NCBI GenBank assembly: GCA_964457545.1
Contig: CAYWEN010000010.1
Location: 62,001 to 126,000 of the forward strand
Reading direction: 5' to 3'
Length of the DNA: 64,000 nt
Origin: JAGGTJ01 sp964457545
GTDB taxonomy: Bacteria; Desulfobacterota; DSM-4660; Desulfatiglandales; Desulfatiglandaceae
The translations under genes were made by a program, and so were the position numbers. Of the stretch, positions 27,630-36,943 are shown piece by piece. The stretch's first letter is position 1. The number at the start of each line of letters is the position of its first letter. The notes beneath the pieces are model-generated. The model saw nothing but the letters and a program-made list of their open reading frames with translations, was not told the DNA's origin and searched no databases.

Positions 27630-28805
27630 CTAATACAAAAACATCGGTTTCCCGCCCACATGCATGACCTTTGGGCGGTACTCTTCTATATCGTACAGTT
27701 CCCTTATATCAACACGCTTTTGTCCTGTAGTTACTGTGCTGACAGGTATGTCGGTATATTTGCCGCCATTTAGAGCGACAAGACGGCCAAAGGTATCTTT
27801 TACAAAAAGATCAATGGCCATATTTGCATAGTTGAATGCCACCATGAGATCAAGGGAGTCAGGGGCGCCACTTCTCATAAGATAGGATATCCTCTGGATC
27901 AGGACATTTTCCCCTGTCAACTCTTTCAGAATCAAACCGGTCTCTTCTCCTATACCTCCAAGCCGTCTGTGGCCGAAGGCATCTCTTTCACCTGACATTA
28001 TCATCTCCCCTCCGACCATTTTTGCCCCCTCAGATATGGTAATCATGGCATAATTTTTCGGGTTCGATTTTTTGTCTTTCATAATCAGGTCTGCAAGTCT
28101 CTGTGGATCAAAAGGCACCTCGGATATTACAGCCCTGTCTGCGCCAGCAAGATATGCAGAAATAAGCGATGTTTCACCGCAGTAACGGCCAAACAGTTCT
28201 ATAACAGCGATACGTTCGTGGGAACCGGTGCATGTTCTAAGTGCATGTATGAAACCAACACCCCTTGTTACTGCAGTAGAAAAGCCAATACAGTAGTCTG
28301 TACCGAATACATCATTATCCATGGTCTTTGGTATTGCAATTACCGGAAAGCCCTCTCTGTGTAATCTGTCTGCAAAACTCAGGGTATCATCTCCTCCTAT
28401 TGGAATGATGGTATCAATGTTCAACGCCTCCAGATTTTTAAGAACATGGGGTGTAAAGTCCTTGACCTCATCCTTGTCTTTAAAAGAGTCTTTTAGGAAA
28501 TCAGGGGCGTATTTGATTGTTACTGAACTCGGATTTGTTCTTGAGGTATGGAGATATGTCCCTCCATAACGGTCAATGGTACGGACAACAGCAGGATTCA
28601 GTTCCTCGACAAGGCCTTGGGATTTTTCCGGATCATCACTGTTGTAATCCAGGATGCCTGCCCATCCCCGTCTTATTCCAAGACACCTTATCCCCTCTTC
28701 ATGTGCCCTGCATACCAGTGTCTTTATACAGGCATTCAAGCCAGGGACGTCTCCACCGCCGGTCAGTATTGCAATTGTCGGTTTTTTGATGGATGCTTCT
28801 GTCAT
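27630..28805 (-). CDS. PPi-dependent type phosphofructokinase
   Basis: 391 residues. PFK family nucleotide/phosphate loop GGGDVPGLN at 16-24. The two signature positions that distinguish the PPi from the ATP enzyme are both of PPi type here: Asp140 in GGDDT (ATP enzymes have Gly) and Lys160 in IPKTMDND (ATP enzymes have Gly). The catalytic TMDND and the substrate motifs SHERIAVIELFGRYCGE are intact. It should reversibly interconvert fructose-6-P and fructose-1,6-P2 using pyrophosphate, which suits gluconeogenesis as well as glycolysis. The first codon overlaps the stop of comEC (ATGA), so it is translationally coupled to that gene. A cofactor assay would be decisive. Confidence 0.9.
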   Translation of the reverse strand: MTEASIKKPTIAILTGGGDVPGLNACIKTLVCRAHEEGIRCLGIRRGWAGILDYNSDDPEKSQGLVEELNPAVVRTIDRYGGTYLHTSRTNPSSVTIKYAPDFLKDSFKDKDEVKDFTPHVLKNLEALNIDTIIPIGGDDTLSFADRLHREGFPVIAIPKTMDNDVFGTDYCIGFSTAVTRGVGFIHALRTCTGSHERIAVIELFGRYCGETSLISAYLAGADRAVISEVPFDPQRLADLIMKDKKSNPKNYAMITISEGAKMVGGEMIMSGERDAFGHRRLGGIGEETGLILKELTGENVLIQRISYLMRSGAPDSLDLMVAFNYANMAIDLFVKDTFGRLVALNGGKYTDIPVSTVTTGQKRVDIRELYDIEEYRPKVMHVGGKPMFLY

Positions 28806-31267
28806 AATATTGTCCTCCTTGTCATTATTTCTGACTGCAAACCGTTTTTGCCGACACTGAACATTGCTGCTTTGACTCTGTCAAGCCGAACTGTTCTGCA
28901 TGATCGGTTGCTTGTCTGCTTGACCGTTGTGTCTGATTGATATGTGCAGGGGTTTTTTTGCCCATAGCCAATAATACATATCCTGGGGTTTACCAGACGT
29001 AGAAAGTCTGCTCTGTTAAACAGGCTGTTTTTGGCGCAGGGTAGAGACAGAACAGAACTTGTAAGCATGTGTCTGCATTTGTGAAGAAAAGTTCTTGCTT
29101 TACGGCTGGTCCCCGGATGTCTTGCAGGGAAAAGAAAGGATATGCCCATAAAAGACAATCTTGAGGCAAACAGAGCAGGCGCAGGATTTGTTGATCCCGA
29201 TTTTCCAGTTTTTTTAAGATAATATATCTGTTCAATTTTAACACCGTTTATTTCTCTGGTACAGTACAAATACCCTGAATTGTCTTTTTTGATTGTATGT
29301 AATTCTGTCTCTTTTGAAAAGGGCGACAGGTTACTGTTTTTACCATTACATAAAAATTTCCGGGCATGAAAGGTCCTTGCAATAAAATCCGGACTGTTTT
29401 GATTTCCGGCTTTGGTGCAGTCTGTCAGTATATAATCAATCCTCAGTATCTTTGAATGCCAGAGAAAGGGGGCGACAACCATCCTTTCTGTGTTAAAGGA
29501 TCGTTTTCGATGCGTTGTTTCATTTATTATCATCCTCTTGCCGAATGGAAATTCCACCAGTGCAATATTTTGATGCCCTGCATTTATGAAGGTTACAAAA
29601 AGATCACGATTGAATTGTGTTCTGTTAATCCAGTAAGAGATATCTGCAATAGAAAGGCCTATGACAATTAAAAATAATATTTGTGCCCAAATATGTTTCC
29701 TGAAGAAAAAAACTGAAGATACAAGCATATAAAATAGCAGTATTTCAAAGATGTCAGGTGTAATAACCCATAGGCTTGCCCATGAAAAATGTGCCCAGAA
29801 ATTTATCAGCCGTATCATTAAATGCAGGCCTGCCGCACTCAGGTGAAAAAGATAGGATGCGGCGTAATGAGAGAACAGGAGTGTGGTTGTGCCTAACAGG
29901 GCAAAAGGCAGAATCCACAGGCCTAAAATCGGCACGGCACAGAGGTTGGCCGGGATTGAGACCAGGGATATGCGATGAAAATAAAAAGCTGTCAGTGGGA
30001 GCAGGAAAAAGGTGGCGCACAGACTTGCAGCAAAGAGCCCTGTTACATAGTATAATACTCCTGCAAGCCATTTGTGTACAGAATGAAATTGTCCCTCTTT
30101 TTCCCTGAAAACAGATATCTTCTTTACAAAAGGCGGTACCAACCACAGGATTCCAATCACGGCGCAGAATGACAGCTGAAACGATATATTGAACAGGGCT
30201 CCGGGATTTGTTGCAAGGATTATGATTCCTGCAAGGGCAACATTGGAGGCAATATCTTTTTCTCTGCCCAGGATTATGGACAAGAGAAAAACCATGACCA
30301 TTATCATGGCCCTCTCGGTTGATATGCCAAATCCGGCGATCAGGCTGTATATTGCTACCGGGACAGAGGTCATGATAGCAGCTGCCTTTTTTATGTTCCA
30401 GGCGAGCATCAGGGTGTATGAAAGGGAGAGGAGTTTCTTGAAGACAAAAAAACACGTCCAGGCAACAAGGCCGATATGCAGGCCTGAAATTGCAAGCAGA
30501 TGCCCAAGGCCGGTTCTGTTGAAATTTTTCCTTATATCACGGGGAATATGTTGCTGTTCTCCGAGGATCAGGGCATAAAAAAGAGGGGCGTCTTTTTTGT
30601 CAAGATTTTCTGTTATGAGTCTTGCAATAGGGGTTCTTAGGTGTTTTGTTATAACAGACAAGAAAGAGAGGTCGCCTTGTCCTGTGAAAATGATATGCCT
30701 TCCATTATATACGTATGCGGCACAGAAGTAACCCTTTGCCTTCATTGCAGCCCTGTAATTGTATGCCCCTGGAGTTTTGGGATTTGCAAATGGTTTCAGG
30801 TAGGCGGAAAAACGTATTCTGTCACCAATATCTATTTTGGGCAGGTTGTTGCAGACCTTTACATAAACAGTCTTTTTTTCCTTAAACCATTTGTTGGCCA
30901 CCTTTATCTTGTCTGTTCTGACTGCCATACGTATCATGTTTTGCATACGTTGAACAGGGCGGACAACTGTCCCTTCAATTATAACACGTTGGTGGTTTGC
31001 AGAGAGGTCTGACAGGAGGGAAGGGGCGCGGTGCATCTGATCCAACAGTATGGCTGACAGAAAAAATACGGCTGACAGAAAATAAAGTTGCGGGTTTCGG
31101 TGTGCAAGAAGAAAAAGAAGCAAGATGCCGGATACAACTGTCAGGCAAACAGGATAGTGGTTTGGCAGAAGAAGGCTGCGATCAGCAAGTATGCCTGCAG
31201 TAAAGGACAGGAGAAACCATATAAGCGGTCTTTTGTATATGATAGGCGTATCTTTTGTTGTAGGCAT
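28802..31267 (-). CDS. comEC: ComEC/Rec2-family DNA channel with degenerate C-terminal metallo-beta-lactamase domain
   Basis: 821 residues from the ATG at 31267 (AGGAG before it). An N-terminal DUF4131-like OB region (ALILGEQQHIPRDIRKNFNRTGLGHLLAISGLHIGL follows it in the channel domain), about nine membrane segments, then a C-terminal region collinear with the ComEC metallo-beta-lactamase domain. In that region the metal ligands are missing: the usual GQGD turn reads NAGHQN, the HxHxDH position reads TDCTKAGNQ and the PHHGS position reads LPCAKNS. The fold probably remains but nuclease activity should be lost. Role in DNA uptake is expected for the channel; competence itself is not shown. 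Its stop overlaps the pfk start by 4 bases. Confidence 0.85.
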   Translation of the reverse strand: MPTTKDTPIIYKRPLIWFLLSFTAGILADRSLLLPNHYPVCLTVVSGILLLFLLAHRNPQLYFLSAVFFLSAILLDQMHRAPSLLSDLSANHQRVIIEGTVVRPVQRMQNMIRMAVRTDKIKVANKWFKEKKTVYVKVCNNLPKIDIGDRIRFSAYLKPFANPKTPGAYNYRAAMKAKGYFCAAYVYNGRHIIFTGQGDLSFLSVITKHLRTPIARLITENLDKKDAPLFYALILGEQQHIPRDIRKNFNRTGLGHLLAISGLHIGLVAWTCFFVFKKLLSLSYTLMLAWNIKKAAAIMTSVPVAIYSLIAGFGISTERAMIMVMVFLLSIILGREKDIASNVALAGIIILATNPGALFNISFQLSFCAVIGILWLVPPFVKKISVFREKEGQFHSVHKWLAGVLYYVTGLFAASLCATFFLLPLTAFYFHRISLVSIPANLCAVPILGLWILPFALLGTTTLLFSHYAASYLFHLSAAGLHLMIRLINFWAHFSWASLWVITPDIFEILLFYMLVSSVFFFRKHIWAQILFLIVIGLSIADISYWINRTQFNRDLFVTFINAGHQNIALVEFPFGKRMIINETTHRKRSFNTERMVVAPFLWHSKILRIDYILTDCTKAGNQNSPDFIARTFHARKFLCNGKNSNLSPFSKETELHTIKKDNSGYLYCTREINGVKIEQIYYLKKTGKSGSTNPAPALFASRLSFMGISFLFPARHPGTSRKARTFLHKCRHMLTSSVLSLPCAKNSLFNRADFLRLVNPRICIIGYGQKNPCTYQSDTTVKQTSNRSCRTVRLDRVKAAMFSVGKNGLQSEIMTRRTIL

Positions 31268-31443
31268 ACAATGCTCCTGAAAACCTTGATTCTGCCGGTT
31301 CAAATGCAATTTATGCGGTGCATGCCTGTGTCAGATTATTTCCGTATCATTCAATGAATGGGAAAAACAGTGGTGTCCCTCCAGGGTAGGCCCTGAAATA
31401 TAGTGCATTAATCAGCACTTGCGTCAGGAGCACCCTTTTCTTT

Positions 31444-32709
31444 TTATTTGGCGGGTACCTTTTCCCTCCATATGGAGGCCCCAAGACTTGCAAATTTTTT
31501 TTCTAAGGATTCATATCCCCTGTCAAGATGATATATGCGGTGGACATCTGTGAGTCCTCCTTCTGCTGCAAGTCCTGCAAGAACGAGGCAGGCGCTGGCC
31601 CTGAGGTCTGTAGCCATAACCGGAGCGGCAACAAGGTGTTTCTTTCCCCGGACAAGTGCCTGGGCACCGTTTATTTCAATGTCTGCCCCCATTCTTTTCA
31701 GTTCACTTACGTGCATGAACCTGTTCTCAAAAACAGTCTCCCTTACCATGCTCCAGCCTTTTGCTATGCACATAAGGGCCATAAACTGTGCCTGCAGGTC
31801 TGTTGGAAAGCCCGGATACGGCAATGTCCTTATATCCACGCTTTCAACGGTTGCGGAACCTTTAACATGTATATCATGATCCGAGACCTTGATTTCTGCG
31901 CCAACGGATTCAAGTTTCTCAATGAGTGCTCCAAGGTGTTCGGGACGGCATTCTGTAATCTTTACATCCCCTTTGGTTATGACTGTTGCGATCATGAATG
32001 TTCCGGTCTCAATCCGGTCAGGGATAACAGTGTGCTCAGATGGGGACAGTTCCTTTACCCCTTCAATTGTTATGATATCTGTGCCATCTCCCTCTATATG
32101 GGCGCCCATACTGCGTAACATGTCGGCAAGGTCTGTGATTTCCGGCTCTTTTGCTGCGTTTTTCAGAATGGTAAGTCCTTCTGCCTTTGTTGCTGCCATC
32201 ATGATGTTTTCCGTGCCGGTTACTGTGGGGGTATCAAAAAACACCTCGGTGCCCTTCAGGCAGTCAGCTCGTGCATTGATATAACCATGTTCCAGTGTTA
32301 TATCTGCACCCATGGCAGACAGGGCCTTGAGATGCAGATTGACAGGCCGTGCGCCTATTGCACATCCGCCAGGAAGGGATATCCTTGCCATGCCGTATCG
32401 GGCCAGCAGGGGCCCAAGTAACAGGATGGATGCCCTCATGGTTTTTACCATATCATACGGTGCCTCATGGCATCTTATGTCAGAGGAATCTACATACAGG
32501 CCGTTTTCTGTATCTTTAAACAGCACGCCCAGTCTGGCCATAATCCCTTTTATGGTTTCTATATCTCTCAGCTTTGGAACATTGGAGATATGATGTATGC
32601 CACCTGTCAAAAGGCATGCGGCAATATCAGGGAGGGCGGCATTTTTTGCGCCTCCTGCAGCGATCTGCCCTTTCAGGGGCTTGCCTCCTTCAATAACTAT
32701 TTTATCCAT
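31444..32709 (-). CDS. murA: UDP-N-acetylglucosamine 1-carboxyvinyltransferase
   Basis: 421 residues, usual length. Transfers enolpyruvate to UDP-GlcNAc, the first committed step of peptidoglycan synthesis. Lys22 and Asn23 in GGAKNAAL and the catalytic Cys116 in PGGCAIGARPV are present, so fosfomycin sensitivity is expected (an Asp there would give resistance). The conserved PYPGFPTDLQAQFMAL loop is intact. AGGT precedes the ATG at 32709. It lies between the DMT-transporter gene and comEC on the minus strand, with gaps of about 100-180 bp, so co-transcription is uncertain. Confidence 0.96.
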   Translation of the reverse strand: MDKIVIEGGKPLKGQIAAGGAKNAALPDIAACLLTGGIHHISNVPKLRDIETIKGIMARLGVLFKDTENGLYVDSSDIRCHEAPYDMVKTMRASILLLGPLLARYGMARISLPGGCAIGARPVNLHLKALSAMGADITLEHGYINARADCLKGTEVFFDTPTVTGTENIMMAATKAEGLTILKNAAKEPEITDLADMLRSMGAHIEGDGTDIITIEGVKELSPSEHTVIPDRIETGTFMIATVITKGDVKITECRPEHLGALIEKLESVGAEIKVSDHDIHVKGSATVESVDIRTLPYPGFPTDLQAQFMALMCIAKGWSMVRETVFENRFMHVSELKRMGADIEINGAQALVRGKKHLVAAPVMATDLRASACLVLAGLAAEGGLTDVHRIYHLDRGYESLEKKFASLGASIWREKVPAK

Positions 32710-32816
32710 AGATTCAGACCTGATAAATTTGACAGTCGATCATTATAAACGGTTGTATCATTGGCTGTGGAAAACTGCTATAAAGATTGTCATGAAAGTT
32801 TTGTCCTGTGAGGCTG

Positions 32817-33698
32817 TCAGGAATGACTGCGTGCCATAAGGATAACTGATATGCCAACAAGCGCAGCGCCTCCTACAGTGAACATGTCGGGAGGTGCATG
32901 CCAGAATAACAGTTCCCACGCAGTAGAAAAGATTACGCTTGTGTAACCTGCCACCATCACTATTGTTGTTTTGGAAAATCTTATTGCCTCGGTCATGAGC
33001 CATTGTGCAAGCAGGGAAAGAAGAGTAATGACAGTAATGATGAATATCTGTTCTTTTGCAGGAAAAATAAAAGACGGAATTACAAATGGAGTTGAACATA
33101 TTGTTGAGACCAGCATAAAATAGAATATTATACATACAGAGGAGACTGATTTTGTAGTATGTTTAATCAAAACCGCACTTGTTGCGGCAAAAAACACTCC
33201 CATGACACATGAAAGGGAAACTGTGTCTATATTCATTTCTGCCATTGTTCTGTTAGGCTTCATTAAGAGCAGTATTCCTATAAAGGATATTAGTACAAGA
33301 CGCAACTCTTTTGATGTCAGTCTTTCTTTTAGGAAAAAGTGAGCAAGTATCATGACAACAAAAGGTCTTGTTTGCATTATAACCGATACCTTTGTAAGAT
33401 GCACCTTTGTAATGGCATAGTAAAAAAGGGAAAATGCGCAAAATCCGCTCAGCCCCCTCAAAACCAGAAAATGTTTTTGATCTGTTGCAAGACACGTGTC
33501 ATGATGAAAGGCGGCAGGTAAGATTATTACAAGAGAAAAAAGGCTTCTTAAAAAGACTATTTCCATTGCCGGAATTTCCTGACCAAGATCTTTTACCAGT
33601 GCGCCCAGTACACTGAATACGAAACTTGCACACATCATCAGGACTACTCCGTTTTGCATTATTTTGTTTTCTGTGTTACCTTTTTTACTGTTTTTCAT
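32817..33698 (-). CDS. DMT/EamA-family transporter
   Basis: 293 residues with ten predicted membrane segments in two five-segment halves; the first half has the characteristic MCASFVFSVLGALVKDLG and FLRSLFSLVIILPAAF and the second half repeats this pattern (GVFFAATSAVLIKHTTK). EamA proteins export metabolites or amino acids; the substrate is not readable here. Start is 33698; a second ATG at residue 14 is possible, and no strong ribosome-binding site marks either. It lies upstream of murA on the same strand and divergent from aconitase. Confidence 0.85.
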   Translation of the reverse strand: MKNSKKGNTENKIMQNGVVLMMCASFVFSVLGALVKDLGQEIPAMEIVFLRSLFSLVIILPAAFHHDTCLATDQKHFLVLRGLSGFCAFSLFYYAITKVHLTKVSVIMQTRPFVVMILAHFFLKERLTSKELRLVLISFIGILLLMKPNRTMAEMNIDTVSLSCVMGVFFAATSAVLIKHTTKSVSSVCIIFYFMLVSTICSTPFVIPSFIFPAKEQIFIITVITLLSLLAQWLMTEAIRFSKTTIVMVAGYTSVIFSTAWELLFWHAPPDMFTVGGAALVGISVILMARSHS

Positions 33699-33965
33699 GA
33701 CAGATTATCGCTTGACAGGCTTGCAGAAAGACGAAAACATGAGGTTGTTAGACCTTTGCATAATGTTGAATTTTGTTCAAGTTTTGTTTAGGGAGGATGG
33801 TAAGGATTTTAACATCAGACCTTGAATGTTTTATCAAGGTTCATCTTTGTGAAACATTCTCTGTAGATTCAGGCGCCTTGTTTTTTAAGGGCCCTTAAGC
33901 CTCTGTTTTTAGATGCTCTTATCTTGCAGCAAGCTTGCGAACAGAAATAAAGGAGTTCAAAACAA

Positions 33966-35879
33966 ATGGGTTATAAAGATCACATAGCAGGCCAGATTCT
34001 TGCGTCTCATCTTGAAGAAGGGAACCTTGTTCCGGGAGAAGAGATAGGGATAAGGATTGATCAGACTCTTACCCAGGATGCAACAGGTACCATGGTTTAC
34101 CTGGAATTTATTTCCATGGGGGTTGGGAAGATAAGGACAGAGAGATCAGTTTCCTATGTTGACCACAATACTTTGCAGGCAGCATGGGAAAATGCTGATG
34201 ATCATCAGTTCCTGAGAACAGCGGCTGCAAAGTACGGGGCATATTTTTCCAGACCAGGAAACGGGATATGCCATCAGGTTCATCTGGAACGGTTTGGCAA
34301 ACCATCAAAAACGCTTCTCGGCTCGGATAGCCACACCCCTACCGGTGGAGGTTTGGGGATGCTTGCCATGGGCGCAGGTGGCATGGATGTGGCCCTGTCC
34401 ATGGCAGGAGGCCTGTTTTATATGACGGTACCTTCAGTTACGCTGGTCAGGTTGACAGGGAAACTGTCTCCATTTGTCGGAGCCAAGGATGTAATCCTTG
34501 ATCTGCTCAAACGGCTTGGCGTAAAAGGAGGCCTTGGGAAAATTATTGAATATGGCGGGCCTGGGGTAAAGTCATTAACTGTTCCTGAAAGGGCTACAAT
34601 TACAAACATGGGTGCAGAGCTTGGAGCGTGGACTTCTGTTTTTCCTTCTGATGAAATCACCAGGTCATTTCTTGCTGCGCAGGGACGGGAGACAGACTGG
34701 GTTAAAATAGAGGCAAGGGATAATGCCAGGTATGATGATGAAATAGAGATAGATCTTTCCTCTCTTGAACCCCTGGTTGCCTGCCCGTCAAGCCCTGACA
34801 ATGTAAAGAGGGTTTCCTCTCTTGAGAATGTCAAGGTGGATCAGGTGGCTATAGGAAGCTGTACCAATTCCTCCTACAGGGATATGAGGCTTGTTGCAGG
34901 ACTTTTAAAGGGCCGTAAGGTGCATCCTGATGTAAGTCTTGTGATCTCACCGGGTTCACGGCAGGTTTTGGCAATGCTTGCAGAAGATGGCAGCCTGTCA
35001 GATATGATTAATGCAGGGGCAAGGATGCTTGAGGTGGCATGCGGGCCGTGTATTGGTATGGGACAGGCGCCTCCGTCAGGAGGGGTCAGTGTCCGCACGT
35101 TTAACAGAAACTTTGAAGGCAGGAGTGGCACCCCGGATGCAAAACTGTATCTTGCAGGGCCGCAGGTAGCTGTTGCTACCGCAATAACAGGGCATCTCTG
35201 TCATCCGTCCATATTTGCCGACATTCCTGAGGTTAAAGAGCCTGACACCTTTTTTACAGATGATTCCATGATTATACCGCCTCCGGCCAGCACCGGGGAT
35301 ATTGTTGTACGCATGGGACCCAATATAAAACCTCTTCCAGAATTTTCTCCTCTTGCGGACTCGATGGATATAGAAGTTTTACTCAAGGCAGGCAACAACA
35401 TAACAACAGATGATATTTTGCCGGGCGGCGCCAGGGTTTTGCCTCTGCGTTCAAATCTTCCTGCAATATCAGAATATGTTTACGCCCTGCTTTCGCCTGG
35501 TTTTGCAAAAAGGGCAAAACAGTCCGGTTCCTTTGCCATTGTTGGTGGAGAAAACTACGGTCAGGGGTCAAGTAGGGAACATGCAGCTCTTGCTCCGCGT
35601 TACCTGGGCCTTAAGGCGGTGCTGGCACTGTCATTTGCAAGGCTCCACAGGGCAAATCTGATAAACTTCGGGGTGTTGCCCATAATCATTGATTCTGAAA
35701 CCTATGCATTTGTAAGGGAAGGTGATAAGATCAGGTTTGAGAACCTTGTTGCAGCGGTATCCAGCTCAGATGAAGTTGTCTTTACTGTCAATGATGTGGA
35801 ATACAGGGCCGGAATTGTGTTGTCTGAAAGAGAGAGAACCATAATATTGAAGGGGGGGGCACTTAATCTTTATCAATAG
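33966..35879 (+). CDS. Aconitate hydratase, short Aquifex-like type
   Basis: 637 residues, shorter than AcnA (about 890). It isomerises citrate and isocitrate with a [4Fe-4S] cluster; the three cluster cysteines are Cys299 (IGSCTNSS), Cys359 and Cys362 (CGPCIGMG). The active-site motifs GSDSHTPTGGGLG and GENYGQGSSREHAAL are intact; the swivel domain lies at the C-terminus. This matches the monomeric Aquifex-type subgroup rather than 3-isopropylmalate dehydratase, although the related family should be kept in mind. AAAGGAG lies 12 bases before the ATG. No operon partner. Confidence 0.92.
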   Translation: MGYKDHIAGQILASHLEEGNLVPGEEIGIRIDQTLTQDATGTMVYLEFISMGVGKIRTERSVSYVDHNTLQAAWENADDHQFLRTAAAKYGAYFSRPGNGICHQVHLERFGKPSKTLLGSDSHTPTGGGLGMLAMGAGGMDVALSMAGGLFYMTVPSVTLVRLTGKLSPFVGAKDVILDLLKRLGVKGGLGKIIEYGGPGVKSLTVPERATITNMGAELGAWTSVFPSDEITRSFLAAQGRETDWVKIEARDNARYDDEIEIDLSSLEPLVACPSSPDNVKRVSSLENVKVDQVAIGSCTNSSYRDMRLVAGLLKGRKVHPDVSLVISPGSRQVLAMLAEDGSLSDMINAGARMLEVACGPCIGMGQAPPSGGVSVRTFNRNFEGRSGTPDAKLYLAGPQVAVATAITGHLCHPSIFADIPEVKEPDTFFTDDSMIIPPPASTGDIVVRMGPNIKPLPEFSPLADSMDIEVLLKAGNNITTDDILPGGARVLPLRSNLPAISEYVYALLSPGFAKRAKQSGSFAIVGGENYGQGSSREHAALAPRYLGLKAVLALSFARLHRANLINFGVLPIIIDSETYAFVREGDKIRFENLVAAVSSSDEVVFTVNDVEYRAGIVLSERERTIILKGGALNLYQ

Positions 35880-35983
35880 GAAAGCCCTTCCGAGCCTGGC
35901 GATTATGTACAGCCCGTTTGCAACTCTATTTTCTGGATATAACGGGATGTTCATATGCCTTTTTGCAAAGGGAATATTGATCT

Positions 35984-36544
35984 ATGGAAGACATGCTGCC
36001 TTCTGATACAACAGGATTTTCAAGGACAAGGGGCCTTTTTATTGTTTTTACCGGTCACGGAAAGGGCAAGACTACTGCAGCCTTGGGCATGACCATGCGG
36101 GCCGCTGGTCATGGTATGAAGATATGTTTTATCCAGTTTATCAAGGGGTCGTGGAGGTATGGAGAGTTAGATGCGATCAAACGTTTTTCTGATTGTGTCG
36201 ACTTTTACGTGATGGGCAGAGGCTTTACATGGAAATCCAAGGATATTGAAAAAGACAGGGCTGCAGCACGCAAGGCCTGGGATTTTGCTGTGGAAGTCAT
36301 CAATTCCGGAAAATATGCAATGGTGGTTTTAGATGAATTTACCTACCTGCCGTTGTATGAAATTGTTAATGTTGATGAATGTACAGAGGTTTTTAGGAGC
36401 AGGCCTGAAGATTTGCATATTGTTATTACAGGTCGTAATGCCTTGCCGGAGATTATAGATCAGGCGGATCTGGTTACTGAGATGAGAATGCTCAAACATC
36501 CCTTGGACAATGGGGTAAAGGCCCAGCGTGGAATAGAATTCTGA
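35984..36544 (+). CDS. cobO: ATP:cob(I)alamin adenosyltransferase, CobO/BtuR type
   Basis: 186 residues. P-loop GHGKGKTTAALGMTMRAAGH at about 24-43, and the family motifs VFTGHGKGKTTA, IQFIKGSWRYGELD and VVLDEFTYL are present. It adenosylates corrinoids using ATP, completing coenzyme B12 or salvaging B12 forms. CobO is active on a broad corrinoid range. The start at 35984 has GGGAA upstream. No cobalamin genes flank it here, so it works with genes elsewhere; related corrinoid genes in this window are cbiR-like and RACo-like. Confidence 0.93.
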   Translation: MEDMLPSDTTGFSRTRGLFIVFTGHGKGKTTAALGMTMRAAGHGMKICFIQFIKGSWRYGELDAIKRFSDCVDFYVMGRGFTWKSKDIEKDRAAARKAWDFAVEVINSGKYAMVVLDEFTYLPLYEIVNVDECTEVFRSRPEDLHIVITGRNALPEIIDQADLVTEMRMLKHPLDNGVKAQRGIEF

Positions 36545-36943
36545 TGGGTTTTATTTCCCCTTGCATTGATTCGGACATTTTTCTGGTTTGCCTGGTTTGT
36601 TTTTATCTATGGATGATCCTTTTACACAATACCGGTGTCAATTACGGGATACTTTGTGGGACGGGACGTGTATACGCCTCTGTATAACGCATTGATTTTC
36701 TTGATCTTGTATAAAATATCTCATTTTTTTGCTGGAAACTTGCTGGTGTCTACGGTCTGTTTATGGATAGGCACTGTCCTGTTATGCTCTTAAGCTTTAT
36801 GTCTTTTTTGCCGTAGAAACAGATGTATATTGTTATGAAAATCAGGCTGCGATTTTCAGGACGTGGGTGGCTGGAATGTTCTGAATCTGGTTATGTCAGT
36901 TGGGGTTAAAATTAACCATTTTAGATATAAGGAGGCTTTAGTC
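36545..36943. other. Intergenic region before the class II aldolase gene
   Basis: 399 bp without a convincing gene. It should carry the aldolase promoter; AAGGAGG sits at the right-hand end before the aldolase ATG at 36944. I saw no RNA gene or strong hairpin. Confidence 0.5.
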
